A DNA stretch of 64,000 nt from Baylisascaris procyonis (taxonomy: Eukaryota > Nematoda > Chromadorea > Rhabditida > Ascarididae), in contig JAZARR010000188.1 of assembly GCA_037389465.1 (NCBI GenBank), positions 2,814,153 to 2,878,152 on the forward strand. The letters are read 5' to 3'. Position 1 is the stretch's first letter, and each line of letters starts with the position of its first letter. Of this stretch, positions 33,201 through 46,600 are shown in pieces. A program made the position numbers and the translations under genes. The notes under the pieces were generated by a model, which did no database searches, was not told the DNA's origin, and saw only the letters and a list, made by a program, of their open reading frames with translations.

Positions 33201-34574
33201 ACGGTAAAGGTGGAATACTTCTATCGGACTTGAACGAGTGCATACCGGCTGCCGATAAGCATATTGAGGTAAATATGCTATTTTTTTGATTTTTTTATTT
33301 TTTTTTTTTGATACTTTCTTGTGGATTGACATTCGGGATTCGCTGTAGCGAGGATGATCCAAGGATTGGAAAGGTGGATTGAGGGATTTCAACTTGAAGG
33401 TGGGTGGATGTTTTAAAGATTGCTTAGGGGAGGTATAATTCAAGTTCACGGATTGGAATTTATAGTGCAATTTTATAAGTCTTCCTGCTTTACCGATGAT
33501 AGTGCGTCGTCGGCCACTGCCTCCGGCGATCATCGGATCAAAAGTTTCACATAAATTTGGATTTAAGTTCCAGAATTTGAGTTCAAACTACTTATTCATT
33601 TATTTGCATTGTTTGTTATAGTTTTGCTATTTCAGGCATTGGGAAACGTAGTTATAGATGTACCGACGCAGGCCAACAAGCGCAAAGATCGCGCCTATTT
33701 TTATAATGACCCTGATACTGATTACTTCATTGATGATGGTAGAGTGCTTTTATTATCTTTTTTTGAACAATTTATTTTGTTTCAGAGGTGATTGGTCTAT
33801 GTCTGTGGGTATATTTTAAGTCCTCAGTTGTAACAGATACGCATTTACCCGTGATCAGATAGACTTTTGTCAGATAAGGCAATATGAGTGCAAATGAATA
33901 AATTTTTATGCGCACATTTGTATTATTAAGTTTTTGATTATTGTTTGAGAGTATTTTCACAGTCATCGGATCTGATTGCGATGTTGCAAAATGCATCTAT
34001 AGTGCCGTCGTTTTTTCGTCATGCTCCCTCTCCCCCTCCCCCCGCCCATCTCCCTCACAGTCCCGTTCCCCCGTTTTTTATAATATTTGTATAGTTCATG
34101 AAACGTTTAATTCTGAAGTTGAATAGTTTGCTGCGAGGTATAGGATATTTTTGAGAGATCGGTGCAGATATGTACACTCGTGCTACCAATTCCGTGGGGC
34201 AATTCATAGGCATACCGCATTACAGCTCGTCGAATGCATAGTAGCTTACTAAGAGACATAAAAAGATATAGTTGGTGAATGAGTCGAATCGACAGAGTTA
34301 GATCAGGTACAAGCATTCGTACTGATTGTATTTTCTATTTTGGCATGTTGGTCATATTTTAGAGTTCAAAGGATTATGGCGTAACGCATCGGTGGATCAT
34401 CTCGACGAGAAGAAAATCGAAGAGTATTTGCAGAAGCATGGCATTGATACAATGCGAGATTTAGCACCCAAAAGGAAGATCGTTGGTCCACCAAAGAGAA
34501 AAGCGATGAAACGACGAGCCAATCAGAAAGTACATAATGAGCATCTTTCAAATGTTCTTGAAGATTACGATTGA
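30236..34574 (+). CDS. gtf2e2: TFIIE beta subunit (general transcription factor)
   Basis: TFIIE beta joins TFIIE alpha in the Pol II preinitiation complex, stabilises open promoter DNA and helps recruit TFIIH; it acts in the nucleus. Seven exons join in phase: 30236-30354, 31183-31241, 31969-32057, 32608-32712, 33083-33268, 33636-33738 and 34363-34574 (TGA). They give 290 residues against 291 in human. The start MDPALLKQQAAFKQRA follows a TTTTACAG site by five bases, suggesting SL trans-splicing. A short Lys run (RKKKKKP, exon 2) precedes the first winged helix (GTMAKIVDYMK, exons 3-4). The second winged helix is in exons 5-6 (NSLLALLKKHYQDGKGGILL; ALGNVVIDV). The C-terminus has FKGLWRNASVDHLDEKKIEE and a basic tail ending in VHNEHLSNVLEDYD, as in animal orthologues. 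No defect is seen. The gene is convergent with the RhoGAP gene to the right. Confidence 0.95.
34025..34074 (+). repeat. C/T-rich tract in TFIIE beta intron
   Basis: About 50 bases, nearly all C and T, in the intron 33739-34362. Same character as the tract at 28757. Confidence 0.85.
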
Positions 34575-35407
34575 ATATTTAATTTATAAACTTGTTGGCC
34601 AGGAAGATTTTGAGTTGTGTTATCTGTTTCTTTGCAGATAAATTCATCACCTCTTCCTTTAAAACATTGTTTTTTTTTTATCAAATGTAAAGTTAGTAAT
34701 TGGTTTATAGTGATTATTCGTTATGGGTCAATTGCATCGTACTTTTTTACTTTTTTATGCATATCTGTTTAGTATTACGTGAAGAAGCAATTCTTAAGCG
34801 TCTTATGGTGGTGATAGATGATCGAAGAATTGAATTCAAAAAAAAAATTTATTTACCCATAAATTTAGCTAGAATTCACTCATTATTTAAGGATGGCTTT
34901 CAATTTTACGTGAGGATTGCATTCACCAATCGGGTTTCTCTATGTTTCACGAAAAAAAAAAGTGATTTTTTTGTTGCTTGGATTGCAATTGCTGCGAAGT
35001 ACTAATTCACAACCTTTATAACGATGCGCTGAGAATATGGACATTATTACAGATATATTTTAGACATTCAAATTAATATAATTGATTTTAGAAATACGAA
35101 ATGCACACAGTGAAACGCATCCAATAAAAGACACTAGTAGAAGTAATAAGCCAAAATGGGGCAACCAAACGATACATTTTAAAATCCCAACCTCTCCCTC
35201 ACCCCTTATATATAGCACTCGTCATCTCTTATAACCATGATCCCATCTTATAATCACTGATACTATCACCTAAATTATCACTTAACAAAACAAGTGGAAT
35301 ATTAAAGAGACGAGGCAGAAAAAATAAGGAATTGCAAAAATGATAGAAAATATCGATTAGTATGAAAGCAAATACTTTAAAAAAACGTAAGTAAGAAATA
35401 AATGCAA
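34575..35407. other. Convergent 3' flank between TFIIE beta and RhoGAP gene
   Basis: About 830 bases, AT-rich. It holds the 3' UTRs of two convergent genes. TTTATT at 34848-34853 would be AATAAA on the minus strand. The 101-codon plus frame here has no motif. Confidence 0.5.
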
Positions 35408-38400
35408 TTATATATCCGCAAATACGGTATCATAATCGACGATCAGCCGATAGCAAAAATTGTTCAAATTGTTCAGTTGTGAAATCGGTACCTGAAATTA
35501 TGGTACTTAAATAAGGAATATTCATTAAATACTCTAAATTTCTTCAAGAAATAAGGTTATGATTTGTCTTATTCCTTCTAAGGAATATTTAACTGCAAAC
35601 AAAAATAAATCCTCACTTCAAATATAGCTGTCTTCAAATAATTCCTCTCCTCGTTATCAACAAGTTAGCAATACGCTAAGGGTATCGATTGTTTCATCGG
35701 TGCTATGAAACATTACGATCATCTATTCTGACTTATGACCAAATCGAATTGCCTAATAACCGAATTTCCTAATGAAACAAGAAGGATCAAAGAATTTTAT
35801 ATAAAGTTTCCATGGAAAGCTATAGATCTCCTATATTCATGTCTTATATACCCCCATAAGAAACTCCTTTATTAAGAGATGCGTTAGTAAAGGACACTCT
35901 GACGATGTATACACACTTGAATATTTGGCTAAGATTTTCATGCATTTTGCAATCGATCGCGCATTCAAGCAGTTTATGAACATGAATTGTTGGATCAGTT
36001 AAAATATAACCACATTGGTGCCCATATTCTATGATTTCAAAGCAACATATAAAACTGGCTTGCTCGAGATATTCGTGGACGCCAAGAAAATTTAATCGTC
36101 TTATTTGCTAACTTTTTATCGCCAATTTCCATTCGCCTCCTAACTACCGATTGCCTAGAAACTACGATTCGATTTATCGTAAAATGTATGCAAACCTTGA
36201 GAAACGCATCAATGCTTTAAAGCTTTAATAAATACTTTGATTATTGGTGCGTAAGTCATCGTGCATTATAAACTACTTCCGCTAGATTATGCAAAATTAT
36301 CTAGAGTAGCTACGAATTTGAAAAATAAAATATAAGATTGTTCCCATCATCAACTATTTCAAATATTAAGCAGCTCTTCAAATATTCGAGATATACATCA
36401 ATTTCACTGTTCATATAAAAAATATTCGGCAAATAAAACGTAAAAGTACGAGATAAAGTTAATATAAATGCGCATAGAAAAGATCAATGAACAATTAATA
36501 ACCTGTCGGTCGGTAGGCCACGTTAGATTGGGTCCAAATACAACGCTAAGATTGTTCGCATTCATCATATTCACATTGCTATGCGATGCTACCTGAAATA
36601 TCACCTCATTTCAGAAATTTCATTCACTGATCATCCACTAATTGCCACATTATTCAAACTTTAAGACCTCTTAGTACTGACCTCTTCATAGATGAGTGAG
36701 ATGCCGCACTAGCAAGAACCTAATTAACAGCAATAATTAATACCTGCCCAAGAAAATAAAAATAAACGAGAAAAAAATTTAGCGCATTTCAATAAAATTG
36801 TTTCATTCTTCAAATGAATAAATTTATTAAAAACAATGAGGCCAAAATAATCGAATGCTTTAATAAGCTTTATTCAGCATAAAATGAATTGCCTACTGAT
36901 TTATCTACTGGTGCAATTTCAAATATTTAGCAGTAGTTTTACGAAAATTTCCTTGTTAAATTTTAGTGCTTATCGCCCAATATCCTATATCTACCTTCTT
37001 AGTACCAAATAAGTCGGAAATAGATTGAAATGCTTCGTGAAGATATTTGATTGCTTCATCTATGTACCTTTAAACTTTTATTTCACGCTATTAAAGAACT
37101 TCTACAAGTGCTCTTAAAGGCTGAACCAAATTGAAAGATAATTTGAATTCTTAACTTAGAAAACAACAGAAATGTACCCCCCCCCGCCCTCAATACTCAA
37201 TAATCGTTCCATTCAACTAGTCACTACTATTCTTAAACAAAATTCATTTCGACTAACCTCTCTAAGAAATTGACAAATCGTTTTCAAAAGTAATATATTT
37301 TCGGGTGGCATCAATCGTACAAATTCGCATATAGCATTTAATTTCTTCTCTTTTGGCACATCTAAACGATACAAATCATTAATAAAACTTTACACCTAAT
37401 ATAGAGATCATATAAGAAAAATTTCAAATTTAATAAAAAAAAAACACTTAAATTCCAATAAATGAAATTTTTTTCCAACCTAAACGACTTTCTTAATAAC
37501 GCTTTTTTTTGCATTAAAAAATTAAAAAAAAATTGCATGGATAATTAATAAAAATAAATGATAAATAACGAACCACATAGCATAGCCAATTTAGGATATA
37601 GAGCATTCGTAATCACAGGCTCACCAAGTGATCTCAAAAACGTCTTCAATAATACGGATGCATCGATCGAAGCAGCGAGAAGATTACCCCGATATGGCTC
37701 TTCGTTTAAAAAATCTATCTGCTCTCCTGCAATAATCTCATTGATTTTCATAATGTTTGATGTTGCATTGATTTTTTTTTTTTTTTTTGATCAACATTTA
37801 ACGCTCTCATTCATCAATTCACCGTAACCATTCAAATAAAAGCCCATTGGTTAAAAAACCCATACGCCGCGCTGCTACATAATTTATTTTGTATAAATCC
37901 TGTGCTGAACTATGTACTAATATTTGAAGTTAGCATTTCTTACTTCATTGGTTGACAAAGATAAGAAGTAATTAAAGATAAACCACTAAAAGCCATGCAC
38001 GATTCAAAGCATTCAAATAAGACATCATATAGTTACCTCGATCCACTCTTTCCTGAAGTCGTTTAATCGACGAAACTTCTGCTGAACGACGAAATAAACC
38101 TTTAACTTCAAGTGAATTTTCACGCAGAAACGAGATCAAATCAGTCACTATCGGTGGTAGATCACAATCGGGGTGATGCGATAGGATGCTATAACGGAAA
38201 TTATTCTTTGCATAATAGAAAAATTTCAATAATAACGTGGAAAAAATTACTTCAAACTTAAAACTACCTTTAAACTCTTTGAATCACCTATCTTCAACCA
38301 GTGATAATCAACCATCTGGCCAAAGTGGGTGGTCGATTATGCGTCAAGCCATGGTTTACTGACCTTACCGGCTCTTATAACATGTATCCGGCCTATTTAA

Positions 38401-41400
38401 TGAGTTAATTGGCAAAAATATTGGGAACAGCAAGTTTCTTCAAATATTTTCTAGAAAATTCAACTGAAAAATCGTTTTTGGCCACTCGACGTTGATCGCT
38501 ATAACCTTCCTAGTTGGGTAATCGATTTTACTAGGCAGATAAGCAGGCAAACATGTATATATACACAAACGACATGAACACAGCATACTTTCAAAGAAAT
38601 CTGTAAGCTTGCACTAGACGTATTCCTTAATAATAAATCAAATAAATTCGAAAAAAAATCATTTAAAAAAATATAGTAAAGAAAAGAACAAACAATCCAA
38701 GTGAAACGTTGAATTGCTGTGTTGGTCGAGGTGGTGCAGAAGTATTGCTCACCCATTGAGAAGAATCTCGCCGCACTGTACGTGAAGCCATTTGAAGCGA
38801 TGCATCATGACTGAAATTAAAAAAGAAACAACAACTCATATTTAAAATATTTGCATATTTATTTAAATTTATTCACATATTTAAATTATTTACCGGAAGC
38901 TCCTTCAAATTTATATAAAAACATCTTTAAAAATTTCACAACTATGAATCCCTATTTCTTTGCTCGATCTCGCAAATTATGCGTAGTTAAGATAAACTGT
39001 TGTAGTAAATTACAAAATGGAATAAAGTGAAAAATTATGCATAGAAAAAAAAGCTGATCATTGCTGTTAAGAATGCAAATTTTTCGACCATTTTCCACAA
39101 TCGTATTGGTTAAAGTAGAATATTTAAGCCGCTGTTTAGCGCATCTATATTGAACGCAAATGATGGACATATTTGACTGATCCAACAACAAATATCGGGC
39201 TTACCTAACTAATTTCACTAATTTTCTGATTTTTAATTTTGCATTTTCAACTTTTTAATTTCAGTATTTTTTAATTAAATTCTTAGGCATTTTATCATAA
39301 CCTGATTGCTTGAAATCCTAAGTGAATTCAAACGTTTATAAATATATCCATTCAGTGCACATTAAAAACTTACTCCTTGATAGGCTGGGGAAGATTGAGT
39401 TGTTCGACTCGTAATGATGCGTTCAATTCGTGTAAATAATTAACGTAATGCACTTTACGCTCGAATTTGATCGAGATAAATGGCTTGAAAATACCCCACA
39501 CGACGCGAATAAACCTTGTTGGATGTACCAGAAATAACGCCTTCAGATTCTTCTTGTATCTGAAATTATACTTGAAGTCAGCTTCTAAAAAAAATATACG
39601 CATTACTTAAATAAGATTATTCAGAAAGTTGCTGCAGATCTGAACACATACTTCGACGAGGCATAACTGCAGAAATCCTCTCATGGCATCAAACTTCCTG
39701 CCTCTTTCTTGGTCATACTTCTTTGAGTGCCATTTCACTGTTATGAACCGCCATAAACTCACAGGTAAAAAAATTTCGAGACAAAGAAAGGTGAATACAG
39801 AATATAACCGAAATAGATAAAAAGAAAGAAGAAACAACCTTCTATCAAGGATTGTATACGCTTGTAGTAACCATTTCAAAGGTGGTTTATTATTGCTTCG
39901 TAATCCATAGTGAAAATATACGATTGTATAATCGAGTTCCACTACTTTATCCAATGTGAACTGCAGAAACCTGAATGTTAATTTTACAGTCACTAGACCA
40001 TTGAATTGAACAGATCCTCGGGAATCGACAATGAAACAATCCCATCGAACTTAAATACGTTCGAGATGGTATTAGATGACCCGAGAGATGAGTGCCAATC
40101 ATCACTCGAGAACTTCATATCTCCCACCCGAATATGTATCCGATCGTATTTCTAGTATGGAGGTTTGGCGAATTCGGTTGCAAACTGCAGGAAGGAGCAT
40201 AACTAGACGAGGCATTTCATCCCATCACAGCAAATTTGTTACGCGGGCAGTTTAAGTTCTTCGGTGATATCATTTCTATACGTCTTCCTCCCATCTCCTG
40301 CCTAATGGTGATTCGGGGAAGTAGGTGTTTGCATCGTTCTGGGTAATGGATGAATAAGCTTATCCTTCCGGCACAATGAAGGGATTTCATGTTTGGTCAA
40401 TTTCAGAAACGTTTTACTTGAATGTCTCTAACGATGAAAATTGATGGCAAACTCAGTCAGCATCGTAGAACGAAATGCCAACTCACCTAAGAAACTTTTG
40501 ATGATCGAAAGTTTTATTTGAAGGAAGACGATACGCATAAATAACGATTATTGGCCTGAAAGCAAATATCATTGAAAAGAATCCCACTAAATAGATGTAC
40601 AGGGATTTAGAATCATTTAGATCTTCCGATCAAGTCATTTGATCTATGGTTTAAATCTCATAGAGTCATTGCTGTAGTATTCTTTCTACAGTATACAAGG
40701 TATTGAACAGTACTAAACAGTCCTGCAATACTGAATATAAGATCTTTGTGTTTTTAATATTTCCTAATTCCTCTAAGGCAGTCCCATACAAAAGAGTTCT
40801 TTACCTTCCTGAACGAGCAAGGAATAACCTACATCAAATGCATCATCAAACTAGTGGGCAGACTTCTTATAAATTTGCCTTCAGCATCAATAATGAAGGT
40901 GTCAACTTATTAGAATTTCATTAGAGGGCAATCTGTGCCTTGGGAAGAAAATGCTGTTGGTGGAGAGGGATCAACTTTGCTAATGGGTAGGTCAATAATT
41001 GCTTGTTGCGATTTTAGTCCATCCGTACAGCTCGTATTTTTAATACCACTTTGGTTAACATCGAGAACAAAGGGTTTTTGCGGAAATTACATCACTGTCA
41101 GCTTTGAAGCCTTGAATATCAAAACTCTGAGTCAAAAGTTTGCCCGCACTATCTGGATTCAAAGATGGTGATAGCAGTGTGCTCCATTTTTCCCAAAGGG
41201 CATTATATCCTAGCCTCACTTAATGAATCACATCTCAGCACCATTTTTTGATGATCAATTCAAAAACTAAACGTTTTGCACCGTTATTTGCATCATTGAT
41301 AATGACGTCGTTACCTGCCAACCCTGTCGCCATCGGCGATAACATTAACAATATCCTGTTGACTCATATCCGTGAAATCCTCTGCGAACGGATCGTCAAC

Positions 41401-42001
41401 GGTTAGGCCAAGCTCATTCTCGAAATTGTCACGCTCAAGAAAAGATCTCGGTGAATTTTCACCAAGCACCAGACCTCAAATATGATAAATGGACTAATTG
41501 CATAAATATATGAGGAATAAAATATAGGTATAACGTGCACTATAGAAAGATATCAGCATTGAAAAGTTATAGGCAATCAAATAAGTGAAAAAAATTTGTC
41601 TACATTTTGCACCGATTCGATTTCCTTTCCATATAATTTAGGTCGCAGAAAAATGAGTCTTAAGAGAAATTTTTTATAAAAAATTTTTATTTTTTATTTA
41701 AAAAAAAAGCTGCGAAAGCGGTTAGGTCAGCTAAGAATTGAAGTAAGAAAGAAGTAAATCAACTTATTGAACTTGAATTTATATTCATTTTTTATGAGCG
41801 AAAGCGACGATCAATGCATCGTTTCGAGCACGAAGAAATGCATAGTGACCAATATGATGGTCATTTCAGATGAATTTTAAATAAAAGAAAAATTAACTTA
41901 CACGGCATATTACCATCTTCAGGTGTGAATAAATCATCCTCTGCAAAATCCTCGTCAGGTTCAACGAATCCCACATCATCGAATTTGCCCCGTTCGGCCA
42001 T
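35408..42001 (-). CDS. arhgap1: p50RhoGAP/ARHGAP1 homologue (SEC14 + RhoGAP)
   Basis: Rho-family GTPase-activating protein: switches off Cdc42/Rho by stimulating GTP hydrolysis, with an N-terminal SEC14/CRAL-TRIO domain for membrane or lipid contact. Eleven minus-strand exons join in phase: 42001-41902, 41474-41315, 40555-40487, 39970-39839, 39559-39374, 38810-38694, 38188-38037, 37726-37577, 37361-37258, 36592-36503 and 35491-35408 (TAA). They give 447 residues against 439 in human. The N-terminus ([19 protein letters not shown]) is acidic. The SEC14 part spans residues about 85-215 ([40 protein letters not shown]). A Pro-rich linker ([14 protein letters not shown]) precedes RhoGAP, residues about 255-447: [12 protein letters not shown] with the arginine finger near R288, [17 protein letters not shown], and [16 protein letters not shown]. 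Exon 2 uses a weak TTTGAG acceptor. The nearest C. elegans relative I know is RGA-1. The gene is complete and intact. Confidence 0.95.
40921..41230 (-). pseudogene. Decayed coding-like segment inside RhoGAP intron 2
   Basis: On the minus strand, within the intron 41314-40556, two adjoining frames read like real protein. Frame A gives [20 protein letters not shown] and continues through about 41060. Frame B continues with [20 protein letters not shown] and [13 protein letters not shown]. They are offset by one base near a CCCTTTG run at about 41066-41076, and frame B ends in tandem stops. This looks like one reading frame broken by a one-base indel, such as a pseudogene or an old insertion. 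I do not recognise the protein. A 78-codon plus-strand frame overlaps it, so chance cannot be excluded. Confidence 0.3.
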
Positions 42002-43614
42002 CTCCCTTCACAATATATTTCAAGCACTGAAATGAAGTGTGTTATACTAATGAAGAAAAACAATAAACATAAGTGATTCCTATATGCATAATACAGATAG
42101 AATGACGCAATTCTAGCAAACAGCTGCTAGAGGTAACTTTTAACCTTAAGATTTGGGAAAAAAAACTAGAAATAAGGCCGAAAAGGCTGGAAGAAAAGCA
42201 AATGGAAAGATGGAGGATGGGATAAGCGTGTTGAAGACAAATTTCGGGCCTTATTCATAGCCGCAACCACTCTAAGGACTCCTAATCACCGGAGTTCACT
42301 CCATCGGAGCTAATAAATTTTATGCTTAAATTGTATAATTTCCATTTGTTATTCTTTTAGAAGAGGAATCCTCGTGAAGGGAATTTGGTGTGGGGTTAAA
42401 AATTGGATTTAAAAAAAATTGCTAAACTCTAGAAAGTTTATAAAGGGTTAGCTTTCTTACAGTGAAAACTTTGAAGTAAATATCGGTAAAATAAGCATGA
42501 AACCAACTGGTTTCATGTTTCATCTATAAACCGATTTAGAGGAATTGAAAGTGGTAAAAAATTCGGTAGTTATATTGGTATTCATGTTAAAATATATGAA
42601 ACAAAGAGAAAAAATGCATTGCGAAAGAAACAACGACAACATCCTAATCAAGAAATAATTGAACAAGGAAAACAATTGCATTTTTAAATATTACGAACCG
42701 AAATTGATGGAACATCGAAACGATGACTGCAAAAAAAAAAGTTGCTGTGCTACTGTTTTTCAATTCAGAATGGATTTTGTCGAATGTCTTTTATTCATCA
42801 CTTTTTGTAGACTCTTTACAAGAATATTGATAAAATTCAAACAAATCAATCCTTATGAGTACTATTTGCATTATAATATGATGATTTAAAAAATCTGTCA
42901 CATCGACATCGATAAAAATTAAAAGATTGGAATATTTCTTTCAATTTCATGCGGGAAGAAGGTATGAGACGATGGATTCATGGCTGTTAGAAGGAGATGA
43001 TTCTGCAGAGGTCAGAGGTCAACCGATGTGATCATCTAGGAAGCTAATGAAGGGTTCATGCAACGATGTTCATTATTGTGACCTCAATTATGAGTCTATA
43101 AAATGCTTGCTGATTTTTCTCATCTTAACTTCACTTTTAGTCATTAGTCGACGCTGCAGATTCCATAGGCAATATGGGCAATATGAATCGCCTGGGGAAG
43201 CATATGATCTTTACTTGAAATGAAATTAGCTGTAATAAAACGGCGCTTTTCAACGTTTTAGGTAGGGATTAGGCATTGGGTGTTCTAGGTGAAAAAAATT
43301 TGTTAGAATAGATGAAAATAGATAACAGATCGTAGCATTGAATAAGCTAGGCAATTGCAATCTTTGTGATGTCGTTCTAGCATTAATATTAATTGAACAG
43401 AAGTCATTTCTACTTTAAAATAATTTTTGTTAAGGCTTTAACTATGTGGAAATAAGACAACGGGCTGAATTACTCTTGCCCAAGAACAATATTGTTCGTC
43501 GCGGATGCGATTGACCGGATGGTATCGTTCGCTTAACGTTTTACGCTTATAAATGCATTTTTTTTGACAATTTTTATTCCACTATAGTTTATTTTATTTG
43601 CAATTTTTTTTTCA
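42002..43614. promoter_or_regulatory. Divergent intergenic region of RhoGAP and neurochondrin genes
   Basis: About 1.6 kb separates two head-to-head genes, so it presumably carries both promoters. It is AT-rich with no clear TATA box or other named site. The 76-codon frame at 42659-42889 has no motif. Confidence 0.45.
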
Positions 43615-43657
43615 GCTTTTATCTCTTTTGCTTATAAGACGTTCATCGACCTTCGGA

Positions 43658-46600
43658 ATGAAACAAAGTGGATCGTCGTCGAACGACATTGCGCCACAAG
43701 CTAAAGACAAGCACGACAATTTCTCGACTCTATTACATAGTTTCCGGTCGCATTCAGAGGCTGATATTGCTAATTGTTGTCGATTATTGGCGGCATGCAA
43801 ATGCGATCAGCATTATTTTCTTGCTTTCGCTTATGTAAGTTTTTTCAAGTATATATATATTTTTTATATATGTTTTAATCTTTTCCATTTCTTTTAAGAT
43901 AAGAATTGTGATGAATAAAAGACCCATTTCCTGTCCATTTTTCCTCCTCTCTGCCCTAGAAGTGGATAAAAAAACGGCTCTAGTACATCTTAGGGTGCCT
44001 TCTGTTCATTGTAAGGGATATGTACATCCGTATGTGCTTATATACGTGATCCTATATGTGCGTGAGGATATTTGTTACTTATTCGTACTTTAAATCCATA
44101 TCGATAAGCCCTATATTAGTTTCTATTTGAAGATTAACGTAAACGTACTAAAAAAAATTTCAGCTGCCGAAGATGCTAAAATTAAGATCGCTAACTGAGA
44201 GTGAAACAACCGAAATAATCGACGTTCTGCCAATGGATTTGCTTCAAAGAATGATTACCGATGAAAGTTAGTTGATTATAAGTAATGTAAAATGGGAAAG
44301 TAATATTTTCAAATGCTATCTATCTATTTCGACTAGAATATCATCGATGCTTCTCATTTCCGTTGAATCGTGATTTCCTATTTTTATCTAAAAGTTACTG
44401 GAATTTTGGAGGATTTCAAATTTTGGAGGATTTTAGAGGATATCTAAAATTAGAATAACTGCTCAGAGTTCTATCCCATCACTAACATTATGAAGATTCG
44501 GATATTTGCAAGTCATTCGGCTTTTTTTCTGCAAGATTCTTCAGCCATCTTTCTGCATAAATAACTGCTCGTAATATTTAAAACGAGCGGTTACGTGACT
44601 TATTCGATATAAGCAGATAAGTGAAGAGCACCTAAGCTAACCGTACAGCAGATGCATTAATTAAATGCTGATTAATTGTAACGATTCATATTTAGCAAAG
44701 CGAATATATTGGATGTGGTGATAACTTTTGTAGCATTCACTTAGAAATGATTACAGCACTAGAATATTTTTGACTCACATTTATCTATGTGAATGCTTAT
44801 GACCGGGACGTTATTATTCACATCACGTATCGCCATTCAAAATTTGGCTATCATATAGAACTTATAGTGGAAGAAAACCCTTCCTAATCATCTAATGATT
44901 GTTGCACACATAAATTTGAAGCTAGCTCGCCGATTTTTCATTGCTTCATCGAGAGGCTTTCAGCTTAGTGCGCATAGCCAAGGAAAATTACAGTTAAAGT
45001 TATTTGATTCTGCGTTCGCTGCATATATATGGGCATCACTTTATTTTGTGAGGGTGGAGATCATAAGGGCATATTTGGGTTAATGTCATATATAATATGA
45101 ATAATCCAGTCCAAGATCTGTATCAGTAATTTTGGACACAGTAGGGATGGTTGAAGGTGTTATAGGTAGGCCACTTCAGTGGATATTAGTGATCGCGTTA
45201 AGACCCACTTGCTCCTCCTCCCACCTCCCCTCTCCCCCCTCCCTCACCATCTAATGAGTCGTCCAGAGGGTGGCGGAAAACTTTTTTGCTTCCTTACGAG
45301 AAGAAAACCAAAGCACACTTGAACAGTTGGGCAATGAAGTGTTAACGGAGTTGTAATTCCATCTCAGGCGTACCCTGACTAACCATAGCTTGAATCGTTA
45401 TTACGTGAATAGTTTCGCTCATATTTTCCTTCACTCAGCAATGGATGACGTCACTGTGAAGGTTTTCTACCTGCATAGGTAATAAAATTTAGACTTTTTA
45501 CCTTGTGGTAAATGGGATCTCAATATGTGTTGAAGACTTCCTTTCTGGGACATATTATTGATTCCAAGGATAAACCACAACTGTGGTGATTAGGCGAACT
45601 TACATCCTATATCCTTACTCCCCTCCTAGGGCCGACTGGAACTTTTCGAGTAAAATGTGTTTTCTCGAAGAATCTCCCCCTTTCCGGTACCAATAAAAGG
45701 AAAGTGGTTTTCAAAGAAATAAGGGCAGATAAAAATCAGCTAAAATTTAAAAAAAAAACCTCACCAAGGAGGTTTTTGCCACTTTCACTTCTTTGCTTGA
45801 ATTAATGACCATCTAACTGAGTTGTTCATTTCATTGCATCGAAATGATTCAATTTCAGAAAGCGAAAATTCGAGTAGCTATCGTGATTTAGCAATCGACA
45901 TCATATCGGTTATACTTTCGAGTTGTTCTTCGGGCGACCTCTTGAAATTCAAACGCCTTATCGAGCCATTGCGTAACACAATTATCACGCCAAAGTAGTG
46001 ATCTTTAATTTTCTAACTCATATTTTTTTGATAGACCTGTTGAATTTTATGAGAGTGGATTAATTGCGAATGCGCAACCATTAGGTTTTGTTAGCATGGT
46101 GATCTAGGATCCGGTAACAAAAGAATATATCCGCTCATCTGGTGCCATCACTCTTAAGCCAAGATGGAGCATTTAAGCCCATATTTGGAAAAAAAACTTC
46201 AACTCTGGATCTAAGGGTCTTTTAAGTGTTTGTAAAAGATGGGCTATTGTAGCTTATATATTAAGGTGTTATAACAGTGCTTTTAAGCGTTTGGGCTATT
46301 GGTCTTTATTGGTCTTCACAGACCGATTATACAAATAAGTACAAAGTGGCACTTATTTGTATAACCGATCTGGTGCTTGCCTAATCTTATCCACGCATAT
46401 GATCATTTCGCAGATCCACAACTTGGAAAATATTCGTTTTTTTTTCTCTCTCTCTTGCTTAGTAAGAAAATTGAAATTTCAAATCTCATACAATCTTTAA
46501 GTGTATATTGTTGGAAACTAATAAACGAATAGCAACGGAAACGTGCTTACGATGTATGTGTTTCTGTTCGTTTCTACACACTGATTTTCTTGAGATAACC

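Noticed and set aside
33183..33533. 116-codon minus-strand open frame
   Set aside because: It overlaps the end of TFIIE beta exon 5 and the following intron in antisense; no motif.
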